From Belliella alkalica (GTDB lineage: Bacteria; Bacteroidota; Bacteroidia; Cytophagales; Cyclobacteriaceae): 64,000 nt of DNA. A model generated the notes under the pieces. It searched no databases. It was not told the origin of the DNA and worked only from the letters and a program-made list of their open reading frames with translations. The position numbers and the translations under genes are program-made. Location: the NCBI RefSeq assembly GCF_022549785.1, contig NZ_JAKZGO010000010.1, positions 62,001 through 126,000 on the forward strand, in the 5' to 3' direction. Below, piece after piece: positions 9,011 through 17,940 of the stretch (positions are counted from its first letter, which is position 1; each line of letters starts with the position of its first letter).

Positions 9011-9811
9011 ATGAAGAAGATATTATTGATACTATGTTTTGGGGTGTTCTTTTCAGGAAATTCCTTTTCACAAGAGGAAGAAAAAGGAGATTTAGAAAAA
9101 AAGGAAATAGTAAAGACCAAAGATTTTAAACTATTTGGTTCAGAATGGCACTATGAAAAGTATGCCGACAAATCATACACATTGATTACAAACGACGGGG
9201 ATATTGATATCTCAGGAAGAAAGAAGCGCAGATATCAAAGGTCATTAAATTTTGACTTGGGAATCAATACTTGGATTAATGATGAGACTGCACCCACTGT
9301 AAAACCATGGGGAAGTTGGAATGTGGCGATTAATTATCAGCATCAGTACAAGTTTGGTAAGAATTTCTCTTTGAACCCTTCTATTGGTGTGAGTTGGTAT
9401 AATTTCAAATTTGAGGACACTAACCTGATTGCTGTAAAAGAGACAGATGGAATAGAATTTCAAGATTTCAATGGAGGCGTAGGTACCAAGTCAAAAATTT
9501 CCGCATCGTACCTGAATTTGAGTTTGATTCCGATAGTGCACAGTAGTAATGGTAAGTTTAGGTTTGGGATTGGACCATATGCAGGACTTCGATTGGGAGG
9601 GAGAGGTAAATTTGTTTATGATGATCAGAATGGACGATCTCGTAAATTGTTTGAAAAGTCAAACATGTACGCAAACAATTTCAGATATGGAGGCAGAGTA
9701 GTGCTGGGAGTATCAAATGTAGATTTGTTTGTCAATTATGATTTGAATGAGTTCTTTGAAAAAGACAAAGGACCTAGAGTAAATGCATTGAGTTTTGGTT
9801 TAATTTTATAA
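9011..9811 (+). CDS. Outer-membrane beta-barrel protein (ECF operon, second copy)
   Basis: The 266-residue protein has a signal peptide (MKKILLILCFGVFFSGNSFS) and a barrel domain like that of the preceding gene, with the shared phrases 'LGINTW', 'KPWGSWNVAINYQ', 'SWYNFKFED', 'KSKISASYLNL', 'GPYAGLRLGGRGKFVY' and the end 'NALSFGLIL'. The charged N-terminal part is about 75 residues shorter than in the first copy. The two genes most likely arose by tandem duplication and then diverged. Cargo or structural role is unknown. Confidence 0.85.
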   Translation: MKKILLILCFGVFFSGNSFSQEEEKGDLEKKEIVKTKDFKLFGSEWHYEKYADKSYTLITNDGDIDISGRKKRRYQRSLNFDLGINTWINDETAPTVKPWGSWNVAINYQHQYKFGKNFSLNPSIGVSWYNFKFEDTNLIAVKETDGIEFQDFNGGVGTKSKISASYLNLSLIPIVHSSNGKFRFGIGPYAGLRLGGRGKFVYDDQNGRSRKLFEKSNMYANNFRYGGRVVLGVSNVDLFVNYDLNEFFEKDKGPRVNALSFGLIL

Positions 9812-9821
9812 ATAATCAAAT

Positions 9822-10766
9822 ATGAAAACTTTAAAAATAAGTATCTTTTTAATCATTGGGGTTTTGATGATGTCAAATACCTCGGAGCTATACGCTCAAA
9901 TGCAAGTTTTGGTGGACACCAAAAAGACATTCGAAGCAATCAATAGGTTGGAAATCAGCAGTTCAGCCTTGGAAGTGGAATACATCGGTGATCCAAATAT
10001 GAAGGTGGTAGTAGTAGAAGCTTATTTGGAGTCAACACAAGACGGTCAGGATATAGTTTTTGTGACTTTGGGAGAAGTGTTGAAAATTTCTTATCAGCAA
10101 AATGATCTGAAAAATATCAGCTGGGGGCTTAACCAAACTAAAGGGTATATTAGAATAAAAGGGCCTGAAAGTATTCAGCTTAGCATGACTGGAGGATCAG
10201 GGAAAATCAGAATAGACGGAGTTTCTTCAGAATTCACTTCTCTAAAAGTAGGTTCGGGACATTTGCAAATAGCCAATATTCGTGGAGACTTAGAAACAAG
10301 TGCTGGTTCTGGAAGGATTGAAATTTCGGATGTCAGTGGCTATCTCAAATTAAAAATGGGATCAGGAACTGCCAGTCTTTCTAATCTTTATGGAGATGCC
10401 GACGTATCATTTTCAAGTGGAAGCTTCAAAGCGAGTAATGTAGAAGGATTATTATCTTTATCTGTAAGCTCTGGAAATGCAAAATTGTCTAATGTAGCGC
10501 AATTAGGAAATGTATCAATCTCTTCTGGATCTGTGAAAGCAGAGAAATCAGGCTTAAGTAGTATGACTAATCTTAAAGCTTCTTCTGGAAGTATTAAGAT
10601 CAATACAGATTCCAACCTGAATGATTACAATTATAACTTGAAAGCTACCTCAGGTTCATTGAGAGTAGGGGACAAAAGACAAGGCAAAACCTTGCAAATA
10701 AACAACGGCTCTCCAAACATGGTTAATGGAAGTGTTAGTTCAGGATCAATTTCGATTGAGAATTAG
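9822..10766 (+). CDS. DUF4097-type beta-strand repeat protein
   Basis: The 314-residue protein has a signal peptide (to about residue 25, ...SELYAQ) and then a long run of short repeats containing G-S-G or S-S-G turns ('GSGKIRIDGVSSEF', 'GSGHLQIANIRGDL', 'GSGRIEISDVSGYL', 'SSGSFKASNVEGLL'), the signature of DUF4097 right-handed beta-helix proteins. These are exported and are often found beside ECF sigma/anti-sigma pairs in Bacteroidota. It starts 10 bp after the second barrel gene and is the last gene of the operon, just before a strong terminator. Biochemical function is unknown. Confidence 0.85.
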   Translation: MKTLKISIFLIIGVLMMSNTSELYAQMQVLVDTKKTFEAINRLEISSSALEVEYIGDPNMKVVVVEAYLESTQDGQDIVFVTLGEVLKISYQQNDLKNISWGLNQTKGYIRIKGPESIQLSMTGGSGKIRIDGVSSEFTSLKVGSGHLQIANIRGDLETSAGSGRIEISDVSGYLKLKMGSGTASLSNLYGDADVSFSSGSFKASNVEGLLSLSVSSGNAKLSNVAQLGNVSISSGSVKAEKSGLSSMTNLKASSGSIKINTDSNLNDYNYNLKATSGSLRVGDKRQGKTLQINNGSPNMVNGSVSSGSISIEN

Positions 10767-10788
10767 GTCATTTTTTGCCAAAAAAATT

Positions 10789-10829
10789 AAAGGCACAAAG
10801 AACATTATTCTGTTCTTTGTGCCTTTTTT
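10789..10829. terminator. Strong bidirectional terminator
   Basis: A perfect 16-bp stem (AAAGGCACAAAGAACA with its complement) and a 6-nt loop (TTATTC) lie between the plus-strand ECF operon and the converging minus-strand gene at 10853-11362. T-rich flanks on both exits suit a shared terminator. Confidence 0.88.
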
Positions 10830-10852
10830 ATGGCTCTTGATTCTTACTGCTT

Positions 10853-11362
10853 CTAACTTTCCCTTGTCTTGATCCGGATGACACGCTCTTTTTCTTCACC
10901 TTTCAGCTTTAAAAGCCTAACAATCCTGTCGGGACTAGGTTTGCCAAGTGACAATAGTACCAATGTAACAGCATAAGCAATGATATACCCATTGTTTTCA
11001 AAAAACAGTAAACCCAATGAACATAAAATGCTGCTTAGAAATAATATCCAAAACCTACGCATTGTAGCTTGTTGGTACAAGTGAATTTTGGTTTCTAAAT
11101 CCTGATTGCTGATAAAGGTTTTGCCTATTGCATTGTGAAAATTCCAATAATGAACTGCCAGCAATCCATAGATCAATCCCAGAAGGAAAAAATCAAGGAT
11201 TTGTGGCAAATCAAATGGAGATCTGTTGATGGATTCACTTTGAGAGTAAAGGTATACTATTGCGAAAAAAGGAATGGAACACGCAATCAAAATCAGCGTA
11301 TTCCTTTCAAGTTTTTCATAAATTGGCCTTATGGGGTCTTTTTCCAAAATTTTCTTATTCAA
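10853..11362 (-). CDS. Four-segment membrane protein of unknown function
   Basis: The 169-residue protein has about four hydrophobic segments (near 'TLILIACSIPFFAIVYLY', 'ILDFFLLGLIYGLLAVHYW', 'FWILFLSSILCSLGLLFF', 'GYIIAYAVTLVLLSLG') and a basic, charged C-terminus (KLKGEEKERVIRIKTRES). No family is recognised. Its start overlaps the end of the PaaE-type reductase gene by 8 bp, so the two are co-transcribed and may act together, for example as a membrane partner of the reductase; that is inference. Confidence 0.7.
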   Translation of the reverse strand: MNKKILEKDPIRPIYEKLERNTLILIACSIPFFAIVYLYSQSESINRSPFDLPQILDFFLLGLIYGLLAVHYWNFHNAIGKTFISNQDLETKIHLYQQATMRRFWILFLSSILCSLGLLFFENNGYIIAYAVTLVLLSLGKPSPDRIVRLLKLKGEEKERVIRIKTRES

Positions 11363-12461
11363 TGATTATTTTGATATCGCTGCTTGCTGGTTTTGAGGAG
11401 CAACATAAAATATAGCCTTCTGCAATCTCTCCTTCACTAAGTCCTGCATCTTCAATCATGTCAACTTTTCCAGATACCAAACGGCCTCTACATGCTGTGC
11501 ACAAGCCACTTTGGCAACTGTATGGCATATCAATGTTATTGTCAAGGCCAGCTTCCAAGATCGTTTTTTCTGGAGCTACTTCATAAGTGTAATCTTGACC
11601 TTCTACACTTACTATCACTTCTCTTGTCAATGATGGAGCCATTTCACCACTTGCTTTGAGTGCAGCTTCTTTTGCGTCTAGATCTGTGTAAAAGCTTTCT
11701 TCGAATATCAGTTCAGTAGAGATGTTGAGTTCCTTGAAGGTGTTCAGAGTTGTTGTCATCAAGCCTTCAGGTCCACAAACAAAGTATTTTTTGGTCGTTG
11801 TTGATTTGTCATCACTCCAACTCAAAACTTCCTTTACTTTTGTAGAGTCCAACCTGCCTTTCATGCCTTTCCATTCCGGATTAGGTTGGCTGAGGTTGTG
11901 GATGATCTCTAACTTGTCAGCATATTTTTCTTTTAGGACTTCAAATTCCTTTTTGAAGATTATTTGCTCTTCAGATCTTGAGCAGTACAGTAATGTGATT
12001 TTGGAGTCAGGCTCGTTGACCAATACAGACTTGACAAGTCCCATGATTGGAGTGATTCCGCTTCCACCAGCAACCATGAAATATTGCGTTCTATTTTTAG
12101 AATGAAAAGAGGTCGTAAAATTCCCCATAGGCTTCATGATCTCTATGGTTTTTCCTGGTCTTATTTGGTCATTGAGAAAATTGGAAACCACTCCTTTTTC
12201 TACCCTTTTTATAGTAATTCCAGGATATGGATCTACAAAAGGAGAGGTGCAAAGACTATAAGATCTTCTTTCTTCCTTTCCGTTGATTTCTAATATGACC
12301 GTGATAAATTGGCCAGGCTTGTAATCCAAATATGGCTCTGGCTGTTCAAAGAATATGCTCACTGTATCGGGAGTTTCTTTGACTACTTCCCTCACTTTCA
12401 GAGATAAATATTGTTCGCCTTTAGATGGCTCGTCTTTCTTTTTTTTGAATAAATTAAACAT
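11355..12461 (-). CDS. PaaE-like FAD/NAD(P)H reductase with C-terminal 2Fe-2S domain
   Basis: The 368-residue protein has three parts. The FAD-binding barrel covers about residues 20-120 and has the RRSYSLCTSP motif. The NAD(P)-binding domain covers about 125-260 and contains 'GGSGITPIMGLVKSVL' and a late 'FVCGPEGLM'. The C-terminal plant-type ferredoxin domain has cysteines C316, C321, C324 and C353/C354 (CQSGLCTAC...CC). This is the layout of phenylacetyl-CoA epoxidase reductase PaaE and of FNR-like electron-transfer proteins. No paaABCD genes are nearby, so the electron acceptor is unknown; 'ferredoxin-NADP reductase family' is the safe call. Confidence 0.88.
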   Translation of the reverse strand: MFNLFKKKKDEPSKGEQYLSLKVREVVKETPDTVSIFFEQPEPYLDYKPGQFITVILEINGKEERRSYSLCTSPFVDPYPGITIKRVEKGVVSNFLNDQIRPGKTIEIMKPMGNFTTSFHSKNRTQYFMVAGGSGITPIMGLVKSVLVNEPDSKITLLYCSRSEEQIIFKKEFEVLKEKYADKLEIIHNLSQPNPEWKGMKGRLDSTKVKEVLSWSDDKSTTTKKYFVCGPEGLMTTTLNTFKELNISTELIFEESFYTDLDAKEAALKASGEMAPSLTREVIVSVEGQDYTYEVAPEKTILEAGLDNNIDMPYSCQSGLCTACRGRLVSGKVDMIEDAGLSEGEIAEGYILCCSSKPASSDIKIIIE

Positions 12462-12474
12462 TCCCGCTTATTCT

Positions 12475-14679
12475 TTACACGTTAATCCAATACGTAAGCT
12501 TCAAAATTAATGCACGATTTTTAATTTGAAGATTTTCTGGATGATAATTATCAGTATACACAACAAAGAAATCCGACACAGGTTTGAATCTCCATTGAAA
12601 CCGTGTATTGACATTGATGTTTTGAATTTGACTGTTGTATTGTACAAAGGTACTCAGAAACAATTTATCTGTAAAGGAAACTTCAGCTCTAGGGCCAATT
12701 AACCATAAATTACCCGAACTGAATGGTTTTGGAAGGTCAATTTTATTGTATTCTGCAAACATTGATATATTACCGAAAGGTTGGAAGCGATAGTTTAGGC
12801 TGGTATTTACAAATGTTCTTTTCCCATTAAAAAAGCCTCCATAATAAGTAGTGGCTGAATAATTAAACAATTTTCTTCTATCCGAAGTATAGGTAATGCC
12901 TGTTCTTAGGTAAGAATAATTAGTGCCCGCTTCCAATCTTTCTCCACCAGAACGAGTAGGATCAAATGAGTTGAAAAGGTAAATGTATTCATTGAATAAT
13001 CTATATTGAATAGTTGCTGTGTTTTTTAGATACAATCGGTAAATAAATGAAACAGTTTCATCTGTTTTGAAAGTGAGGTTATCATTGGAATACATATCAT
13101 ACCTTATCTGAAAAGTTTGCTGAAAGATTTTCTTGTTATCTATGACATGACGGTACAATATACTAGGTTCTAATCTCCAATATGATCTTCTTGGGACGAA
13201 TCCTACTTCAGCATTATATCCTTCCCCAACATACTCGTGATTCCATTGTAGTTTCCAAGTTTTAGAATTATAATCTAGATAACTTGCATGTGCTTTATTG
13301 TCGTCTTTATTTTCAGGACTAAAAGATTGGTGATAGAAAAATTTTCCAGTCCATTTATTGTCTCTAGAAGCCAAATTATAGTCCAACCCCAATACTCGAT
13401 TATAATTAGAAATGGGATTTGTTTCTCCTACTTGACTTGTGTTTTGTCTGTTTACGAAGATTGCTGCAATATTTGATCTGGAAAAAACTTTCTGCTGTAC
13501 TGTAGCAACTGTATAGTTTTGACCTGGGTAGCCAATGTTATCTTCGGTAGCAGTTTGCATATTTAGAAGCCCAACCCTGAGGTTATCATTTAAATTACCA
13601 TTCAATCTTGCTCCAAATAGGATTCTGTTACTGACACTTCTTCCTAAACTATCAGTGGCAATACCAATTCTTCTAGAAAAAAATGGGCGAATGCTTCTAA
13701 ATCCAAAATCACTGAACAAATCAGCATTTTCCAAAAAGAATTGTCTTCTTTCGGGAAAGAATAGTTCAAAGCGATTCAAATTAGTCTGTTGCTGATCAAC
13801 TTCTACAGTTGAAAAGTCAGGGTTGAAAGTTAAGTCCAAATTTAGAGATGGTGTTACTGCAATTTTGGCATCAAGGCCTATGGCATATCCACCTCTGATA
13901 GGACTATCCTCTTGGTAATCTTTGGATCCACTTGCTGCAGCATAGGGGATCAGGGCGATATTAGAACCAGGTTTTTTTAATGGTTTGTCCCAGTTCAAAT
14001 ATCCTGTAAAAGCAAGACTTCCAATTCTTTGATTCAATGGTACAGGCACCCATGAAGATTGTTCGAAATTTTTCCTGTCGTTTCTTAAAAAATTCACTTT
14101 CCAGTATTCAGATCCTTCTGTATATCTAAGAGTTTTGAAAGGAATGGCCATCTCGACTTCCCATCGATCATCAAATCTCGTTACTTCTGAATACCATTTA
14201 TTATCCCAGACACTTGAAAGTCGATCACCACTATTGACTAAGCCTTCCATCTGAATGTTAAAAGGCGAGACACCAAACATAAACCCATTGTTTCCGTCAT
14301 CGTATGGGCCAATTAGAATGGCAAATGCATCATTTTGGTCAAACTCAAAGTCTCTTTTTAACGAAGATACTACATAATTCCCTGGCGTTTTGATATAAAG
14401 TGTAGCAGCCACATATAGAAAGTCTTCATCATATTTCAGTCGTACCTCAGTGGATTCTGTGGCAGGAAGGCCTTCTTTTGGGATTTGTTGGACAAAATTA
14501 CTAATTATTGTTGCCTCAGCCCACTCGTCTACATTAATGATTCCATCTACTGTGATTTTTGACTTTGAGGGACTGACTTCAAGTCCAAATTCTTTTTCTT
14601 TTATGTCTTTTTTATCAAAAGCAAAACAAAAAGAAGTAGACATCAAAAGTGTGATTATACTTGGGTAAATATATTTCAT
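12475..14679 (-). CDS. DUF5916 protein with CBM9-like N-terminus and outer-membrane barrel
   Basis: The 734-residue protein has a signal peptide (MKYIYPSIITLLMSTSFCFA). A carbohydrate-binding-module-9-like domain covers about residues 35-215 ('ITVDGIINVDEWAEA', 'VRLKYDEDFLYVAATLY', 'WEVEMAIPFKTLRY', 'WKVNFLRNDRK'). The long strand-rich C-terminal part contains 'FFPERRQFFLENADLF' and ends in 'LKLTYWINV'. The segment ERRQFFLENADLF is characteristic of the DUF5916 family in Bacteroidota. The protein should sit in the outer membrane; substrate and role are unknown. It lies 13 bp after the reductase gene in position but upstream in the direction of transcription, so the three minus-strand genes may be one unit. 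Confidence 0.85.
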   Translation of the reverse strand: MKYIYPSIITLLMSTSFCFAFDKKDIKEKEFGLEVSPSKSKITVDGIINVDEWAEATIISNFVQQIPKEGLPATESTEVRLKYDEDFLYVAATLYIKTPGNYVVSSLKRDFEFDQNDAFAILIGPYDDGNNGFMFGVSPFNIQMEGLVNSGDRLSSVWDNKWYSEVTRFDDRWEVEMAIPFKTLRYTEGSEYWKVNFLRNDRKNFEQSSWVPVPLNQRIGSLAFTGYLNWDKPLKKPGSNIALIPYAAASGSKDYQEDSPIRGGYAIGLDAKIAVTPSLNLDLTFNPDFSTVEVDQQQTNLNRFELFFPERRQFFLENADLFSDFGFRSIRPFFSRRIGIATDSLGRSVSNRILFGARLNGNLNDNLRVGLLNMQTATEDNIGYPGQNYTVATVQQKVFSRSNIAAIFVNRQNTSQVGETNPISNYNRVLGLDYNLASRDNKWTGKFFYHQSFSPENKDDNKAHASYLDYNSKTWKLQWNHEYVGEGYNAEVGFVPRRSYWRLEPSILYRHVIDNKKIFQQTFQIRYDMYSNDNLTFKTDETVSFIYRLYLKNTATIQYRLFNEYIYLFNSFDPTRSGGERLEAGTNYSYLRTGITYTSDRRKLFNYSATTYYGGFFNGKRTFVNTSLNYRFQPFGNISMFAEYNKIDLPKPFSSGNLWLIGPRAEVSFTDKLFLSTFVQYNSQIQNINVNTRFQWRFKPVSDFFVVYTDNYHPENLQIKNRALILKLTYWINV

Positions 14680-14799
14680 TTGAGCAAAAGTAAAAGATTT
14701 AGGAAGCTTGGGCTATGTCTATTTTTCTTATGGTAAAATGCTAAGATATTAAAGCGAGATTTAATTATAGATGGAGGGTGCTTTTTCCTAGATAAAGGC

Positions 14800-14808
14800 T
14801 AAATTTGC
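14800..14808 (+). promoter_or_regulatory. Candidate Bacteroidota -7 promoter element of purB
   Basis: TAAATTTGC at 14800-14808 fits the Bacteroidota -7 consensus TAnnTTTG and lies 25 bp before the purB ATG. The -33 TTG element is not clear upstream (only a T-rich CTTTTTCC), so support is partial. Confidence 0.45.
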
Positions 14809-14832
14809 ATCCTCAAAACAAAAGCTAATCCC

Positions 14833-16179
14833 ATGAATTTGACTAACCTGACAGCCGTAAGTTCCATTGACGGTAGGTATGGTAGCAAGACTGCGCCATT
14901 AAGACAATACTTTTCAGAATTTGCCTTGATCAAATATAGAGTTCACGTAGAAGTAGAATATTTCATTGCGCTTTGTGAACTACCACTTCCACAGCTAAAG
15001 GATTTTGACAAAAATTTGTTTGGATCTCTGAGAGAATTGGTGAAAAATTTCAGTGTAGCTGATGCGGAAAGCATCAAGGAAACTGAGAAGGTGACAAATC
15101 ATGACGTGAAAGCTGTTGAGTATTTTCTTAAGGAAAAATTTGATGGGTTGGGACTGGATGCATTTAAGGAATTTATTCATTTTGGACTTACATCTCAGGA
15201 TATCAACAATACCTCAACACCACTGATGCTCAAAGAAGGGCTTGAAGAAGTGATTTTACCTGTGTTGAATGAAGTGCTGGGGAATTTGAAAAGTAGGATG
15301 GAGGAATGGAAAGATATACCAATGCTAGCCAAGACACATGGTCAGCCTGCTTCCCCGACGAAGTTGGGCAAGGAGTTTCAGGTGTTTGTGGCAAGGGTAG
15401 AAAAGCAGTTAGAACTTCTAAAGCAAGTTCCTTATTCTGCAAAATTCGGTGGTGCTACTGGAAATATGAATGCTCATCATGTCGCATATCCAGAGATAGA
15501 CTGGATGCTTTTTGCTAATGGTTTTGTGGCAAATTACTTAGGTTTGGAAAGAAGCTACCCAACTACACAGATCGAGCATTATGATAACCTAGCAGCGCTA
15601 TTTGATGGATTGAAGAGGGTAAATACCATCCTTTTGGATTTGTCCAAAGATGTGTGGCAGTATGTAGCCATGAATTATTTCAAACAAAAAATAAAAGCTG
15701 GAGAGATTGGTTCATCAGCTATGCCTCACAAAGTGAATCCAATAGATTTTGAAAATGCAGAAGGAAATCTAGGTGTTGCAAATGCACTTTTGGAGCATCT
15801 GTCGGCCAAATTGCCGATCAGCAGATTGCAGCGAGATTTGACAGATAGTACGGTGTTGCGTGTTATTGGTGTGCCTTTGGGTCATATGCTTATAGCTTTT
15901 GAATCCTTGAACAAAGGCTTGAACAAGCTTGAATTGAATGCCGCCGCGATAGATGCAGACCTTGAAGACAACTGGGCAGTAGTAGCGGAAGCTTTACAGA
16001 CAGTGTTGAGAAGAGAAGGGTATCCAAAGCCTTATGAAGCATTGAAAGACCTTACAAGGACAAATACTAAAATCACAGCAGAATCAATTTCAGATTTTAT
16101 AGAAACCTTACAGGTAGATGATCAAATCAAGGCTGAATTGAAAAAAATCACCCCTTTCAATTATACAGGGATTGCTTAA
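14833..16179 (+). CDS. purB: Adenylosuccinate lyase
   Basis: PurB splits SAICAR to AICAR and adenylosuccinate to AMP, each with release of fumarate, in purine synthesis in the cytosol. The 448-residue protein carries the fumarase/aspartase-superfamily signature GSSAMPHKVNP near residue 292, the substrate-contact segments 'TNHDVKAVEYFL' and 'FGLTSQDINNTS', and 'KTHGQPASPTKLGKE'. These features match the long, E. coli-like PurB subgroup. The start MNLTNLTAVSSIDGRYG is typical. It is a single gene followed by a large hairpin. Confidence 0.96.
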   Translation: MNLTNLTAVSSIDGRYGSKTAPLRQYFSEFALIKYRVHVEVEYFIALCELPLPQLKDFDKNLFGSLRELVKNFSVADAESIKETEKVTNHDVKAVEYFLKEKFDGLGLDAFKEFIHFGLTSQDINNTSTPLMLKEGLEEVILPVLNEVLGNLKSRMEEWKDIPMLAKTHGQPASPTKLGKEFQVFVARVEKQLELLKQVPYSAKFGGATGNMNAHHVAYPEIDWMLFANGFVANYLGLERSYPTTQIEHYDNLAALFDGLKRVNTILLDLSKDVWQYVAMNYFKQKIKAGEIGSSAMPHKVNPIDFENAEGNLGVANALLEHLSAKLPISRLQRDLTDSTVLRVIGVPLGHMLIAFESLNKGLNKLELNAAAIDADLEDNWAVVAEALQTVLRREGYPKPYEALKDLTRTNTKITAESISDFIETLQVDDQIKAELKKITPFNYTGIA

Positions 16180-16195
16180 TTTACACTTTTGAAAT

Positions 16196-16243
16196 GAATC
16201 TTGCTTTTGCCAAAATGAAAAAAATTGGACAAAGGCAAGATTC
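16196..16243 (+). terminator. Large stem-loop after purB
   Basis: GAATCTTGCTTTTGCCA pairs with TGGACAAAGGCAAGATTC downstream (about 15 of 17 pairs, 13-nt A-rich loop), 17 nt after the purB stop. There is no T-tract, so it may act as an mRNA-stabilising or weak terminator structure. Confidence 0.5.
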
Positions 16244-16374
16244 TTATAGCATTGTTACTAGTTTCTTTAAAATTTTTGCCAAATAAGGTTCAAAGAAGCT
16301 GAATTATTCTATTTTTACCATAGTATAGCTTGATTTTTCAGGTGTCAGAGATTTTAACCAGTCCAGTTTTTCCT

Positions 16375-17940
16375 ATGAACAAATCAAAAAATATATTCTC
16401 ACATCTTGGTTCAGATCTTCCGGCCGGGTTAGTTGTTTTTCTAGTTGCCTTGCCTCTATGTCTTGGGATAGCCTTATCATCAGGTGCACCCTTGTTCTCA
16501 GGGATCATTGCTGGAGTGATAGGGGGCATTGTTGTTGGGTATTTATCGGGTTCAAGCACTTCTGTTTCCGGACCAGCAGCAGGACTTACGGTCATAGTCT
16601 TGAATGCAATTACTGATTTGGGTGCTTTTGATGTATTCTTACTAGCTGTTGTACTTGCAGGGGTGTTTCAAGTTGTTTTGGGAATAGTAAAAGCTGGGGT
16701 GATTGGTTATTATTTCCCCACATCTGTAATCAAAGGAATGCTTGCAGGTATCGGTATTATTTTGATCATTAAGCAGATTCCTTATGCATTTGGAGTGAAT
16801 GAAACAAAGAATCTAGCCCAATATGTGCCCTTTATCAACGATTGGGAGGCTGTACTGGATTTGCGGAATTTGGCTAATCAATTTGATTTTGGAGCATTAA
16901 TCATCACTGTGATTTCACTCGCCGTTTTGATCCTTTGGGATAAGTCCTTTGTAAAACAAAATAAAATCCTTAGAGTAGTCCCTGGACCTTTGCTAGTTGT
17001 TATTTTAGGAGTTGGTATCAATAAGTTTTTCAAATTTGTAATCCCTTCTTTGTATTTGAATACAGACGATAAAGTCGTTTTGCCACAAGTACAAAGCTGG
17101 GAAGGGTTTACTTCACTTTTCACCTTCCCTGATTTTTCAGCAATTGGAAATCCCGAAGTATGGATAGTAGCATTTACGATTGCCATCATTGCGAGTTTGG
17201 AGACTCTTTTGAGTTTAGAAGCGGCAGATAAAATTGATCCATATAAGCGGGTTTCTCCTCCAAATCGAGAGCTTTTTGCACAGGGAACAGGAAACATTCT
17301 CAATGGTCTAGTAGGAGGGCTTCCTGTTACTGCAGTTATTGTAAGGAGTTCTGCCAATGTCACTTCTGGAGCACGGACAAAAATGTCTGCGATTTTCCAT
17401 GGGCTACTTCTGGTAATGAGTGTGCTTTTGATTCCGGGTTTGCTTAATTTGATTCCATTGGCTTGCTTGGCAGCTATACTGCTTCAGGTTGGGTACAAAC
17501 TAGCTAAAATATCCTTATTCAAAACTCAGGCAAAGCTGGGTTGGGATCAGTTCCTTCCCTTTATAGTTACCATTTTGGGAATTGTGATTTTTGATTTGTT
17601 GATAGGGATAGGGTTGGGAATGGGAGTGGCCATCGTCTATATTCTATTGAGAAACTTTCAGAATTCGCATGTCCTGACACTAGAGGGACATAAAGATTCC
17701 TTTGATGCTATTACAATAATACTTTCTGAAGAAATGAGTTTCTTAAACAAAGGAGCACTGATCAAAACGCTGGATGATATCCCAAATGGAAAATATGTGG
17801 TGATTGACGGATCCAATTCCAAAATTATAGATTATGATGTATTGGAGGTTATAGAAAACTTCAAGATCAATGCAAAAGAAAGAGATATTGAGGTAGATAC
17901 CATCAAAATCAAGTCAGTAAAAATAGGTGGTTTACATTAG
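16375..17940 (+). CDS. SulP-family anion transporter with STAS domain
   Basis: SulP proteins move sulfate, bicarbonate or other anions across the inner membrane. The 521-residue protein has about a dozen hydrophobic segments beginning with 'DLPAGLVVFLVALPLCLGIALSSGAPLFSG', the family signature region 'GSSTSVSGPAAG', and 'NGLVGGLPVTAVIVRSSANVTSGARTK'. A C-terminal STAS-like domain of about 90 residues follows ('YVVIDGSNSKIIDYDVLEVIENF'). The start MNKSKNIFSHLGSDLPAG at 16375 is preferred over an upstream in-frame TTG at 16330, because homologues begin just before the DLPAG segment. The substrate is not decided by sequence; no carbonic anhydrase gene is adjacent. Its end overlaps the convergent CtlX-like gene by 4 bp. 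Confidence 0.9.
   Translation: MNKSKNIFSHLGSDLPAGLVVFLVALPLCLGIALSSGAPLFSGIIAGVIGGIVVGYLSGSSTSVSGPAAGLTVIVLNAITDLGAFDVFLLAVVLAGVFQVVLGIVKAGVIGYYFPTSVIKGMLAGIGIILIIKQIPYAFGVNETKNLAQYVPFINDWEAVLDLRNLANQFDFGALIITVISLAVLILWDKSFVKQNKILRVVPGPLLVVILGVGINKFFKFVIPSLYLNTDDKVVLPQVQSWEGFTSLFTFPDFSAIGNPEVWIVAFTIAIIASLETLLSLEAADKIDPYKRVSPPNRELFAQGTGNILNGLVGGLPVTAVIVRSSANVTSGARTKMSAIFHGLLLVMSVLLIPGLLNLIPLACLAAILLQVGYKLAKISLFKTQAKLGWDQFLPFIVTILGIVIFDLLIGIGLGMGVAIVYILLRNFQNSHVLTLEGHKDSFDAITIILSEEMSFLNKGALIKTLDDIPNGKYVVIDGSNSKIIDYDVLEVIENFKINAKERDIEVDTIKIKSVKIGGLH

Noticed and set aside
16330-16374. TTG start for the SulP transporter
   Set aside because: The ATG at 16375 gives the normal N-terminus just before the DLPAG segment.
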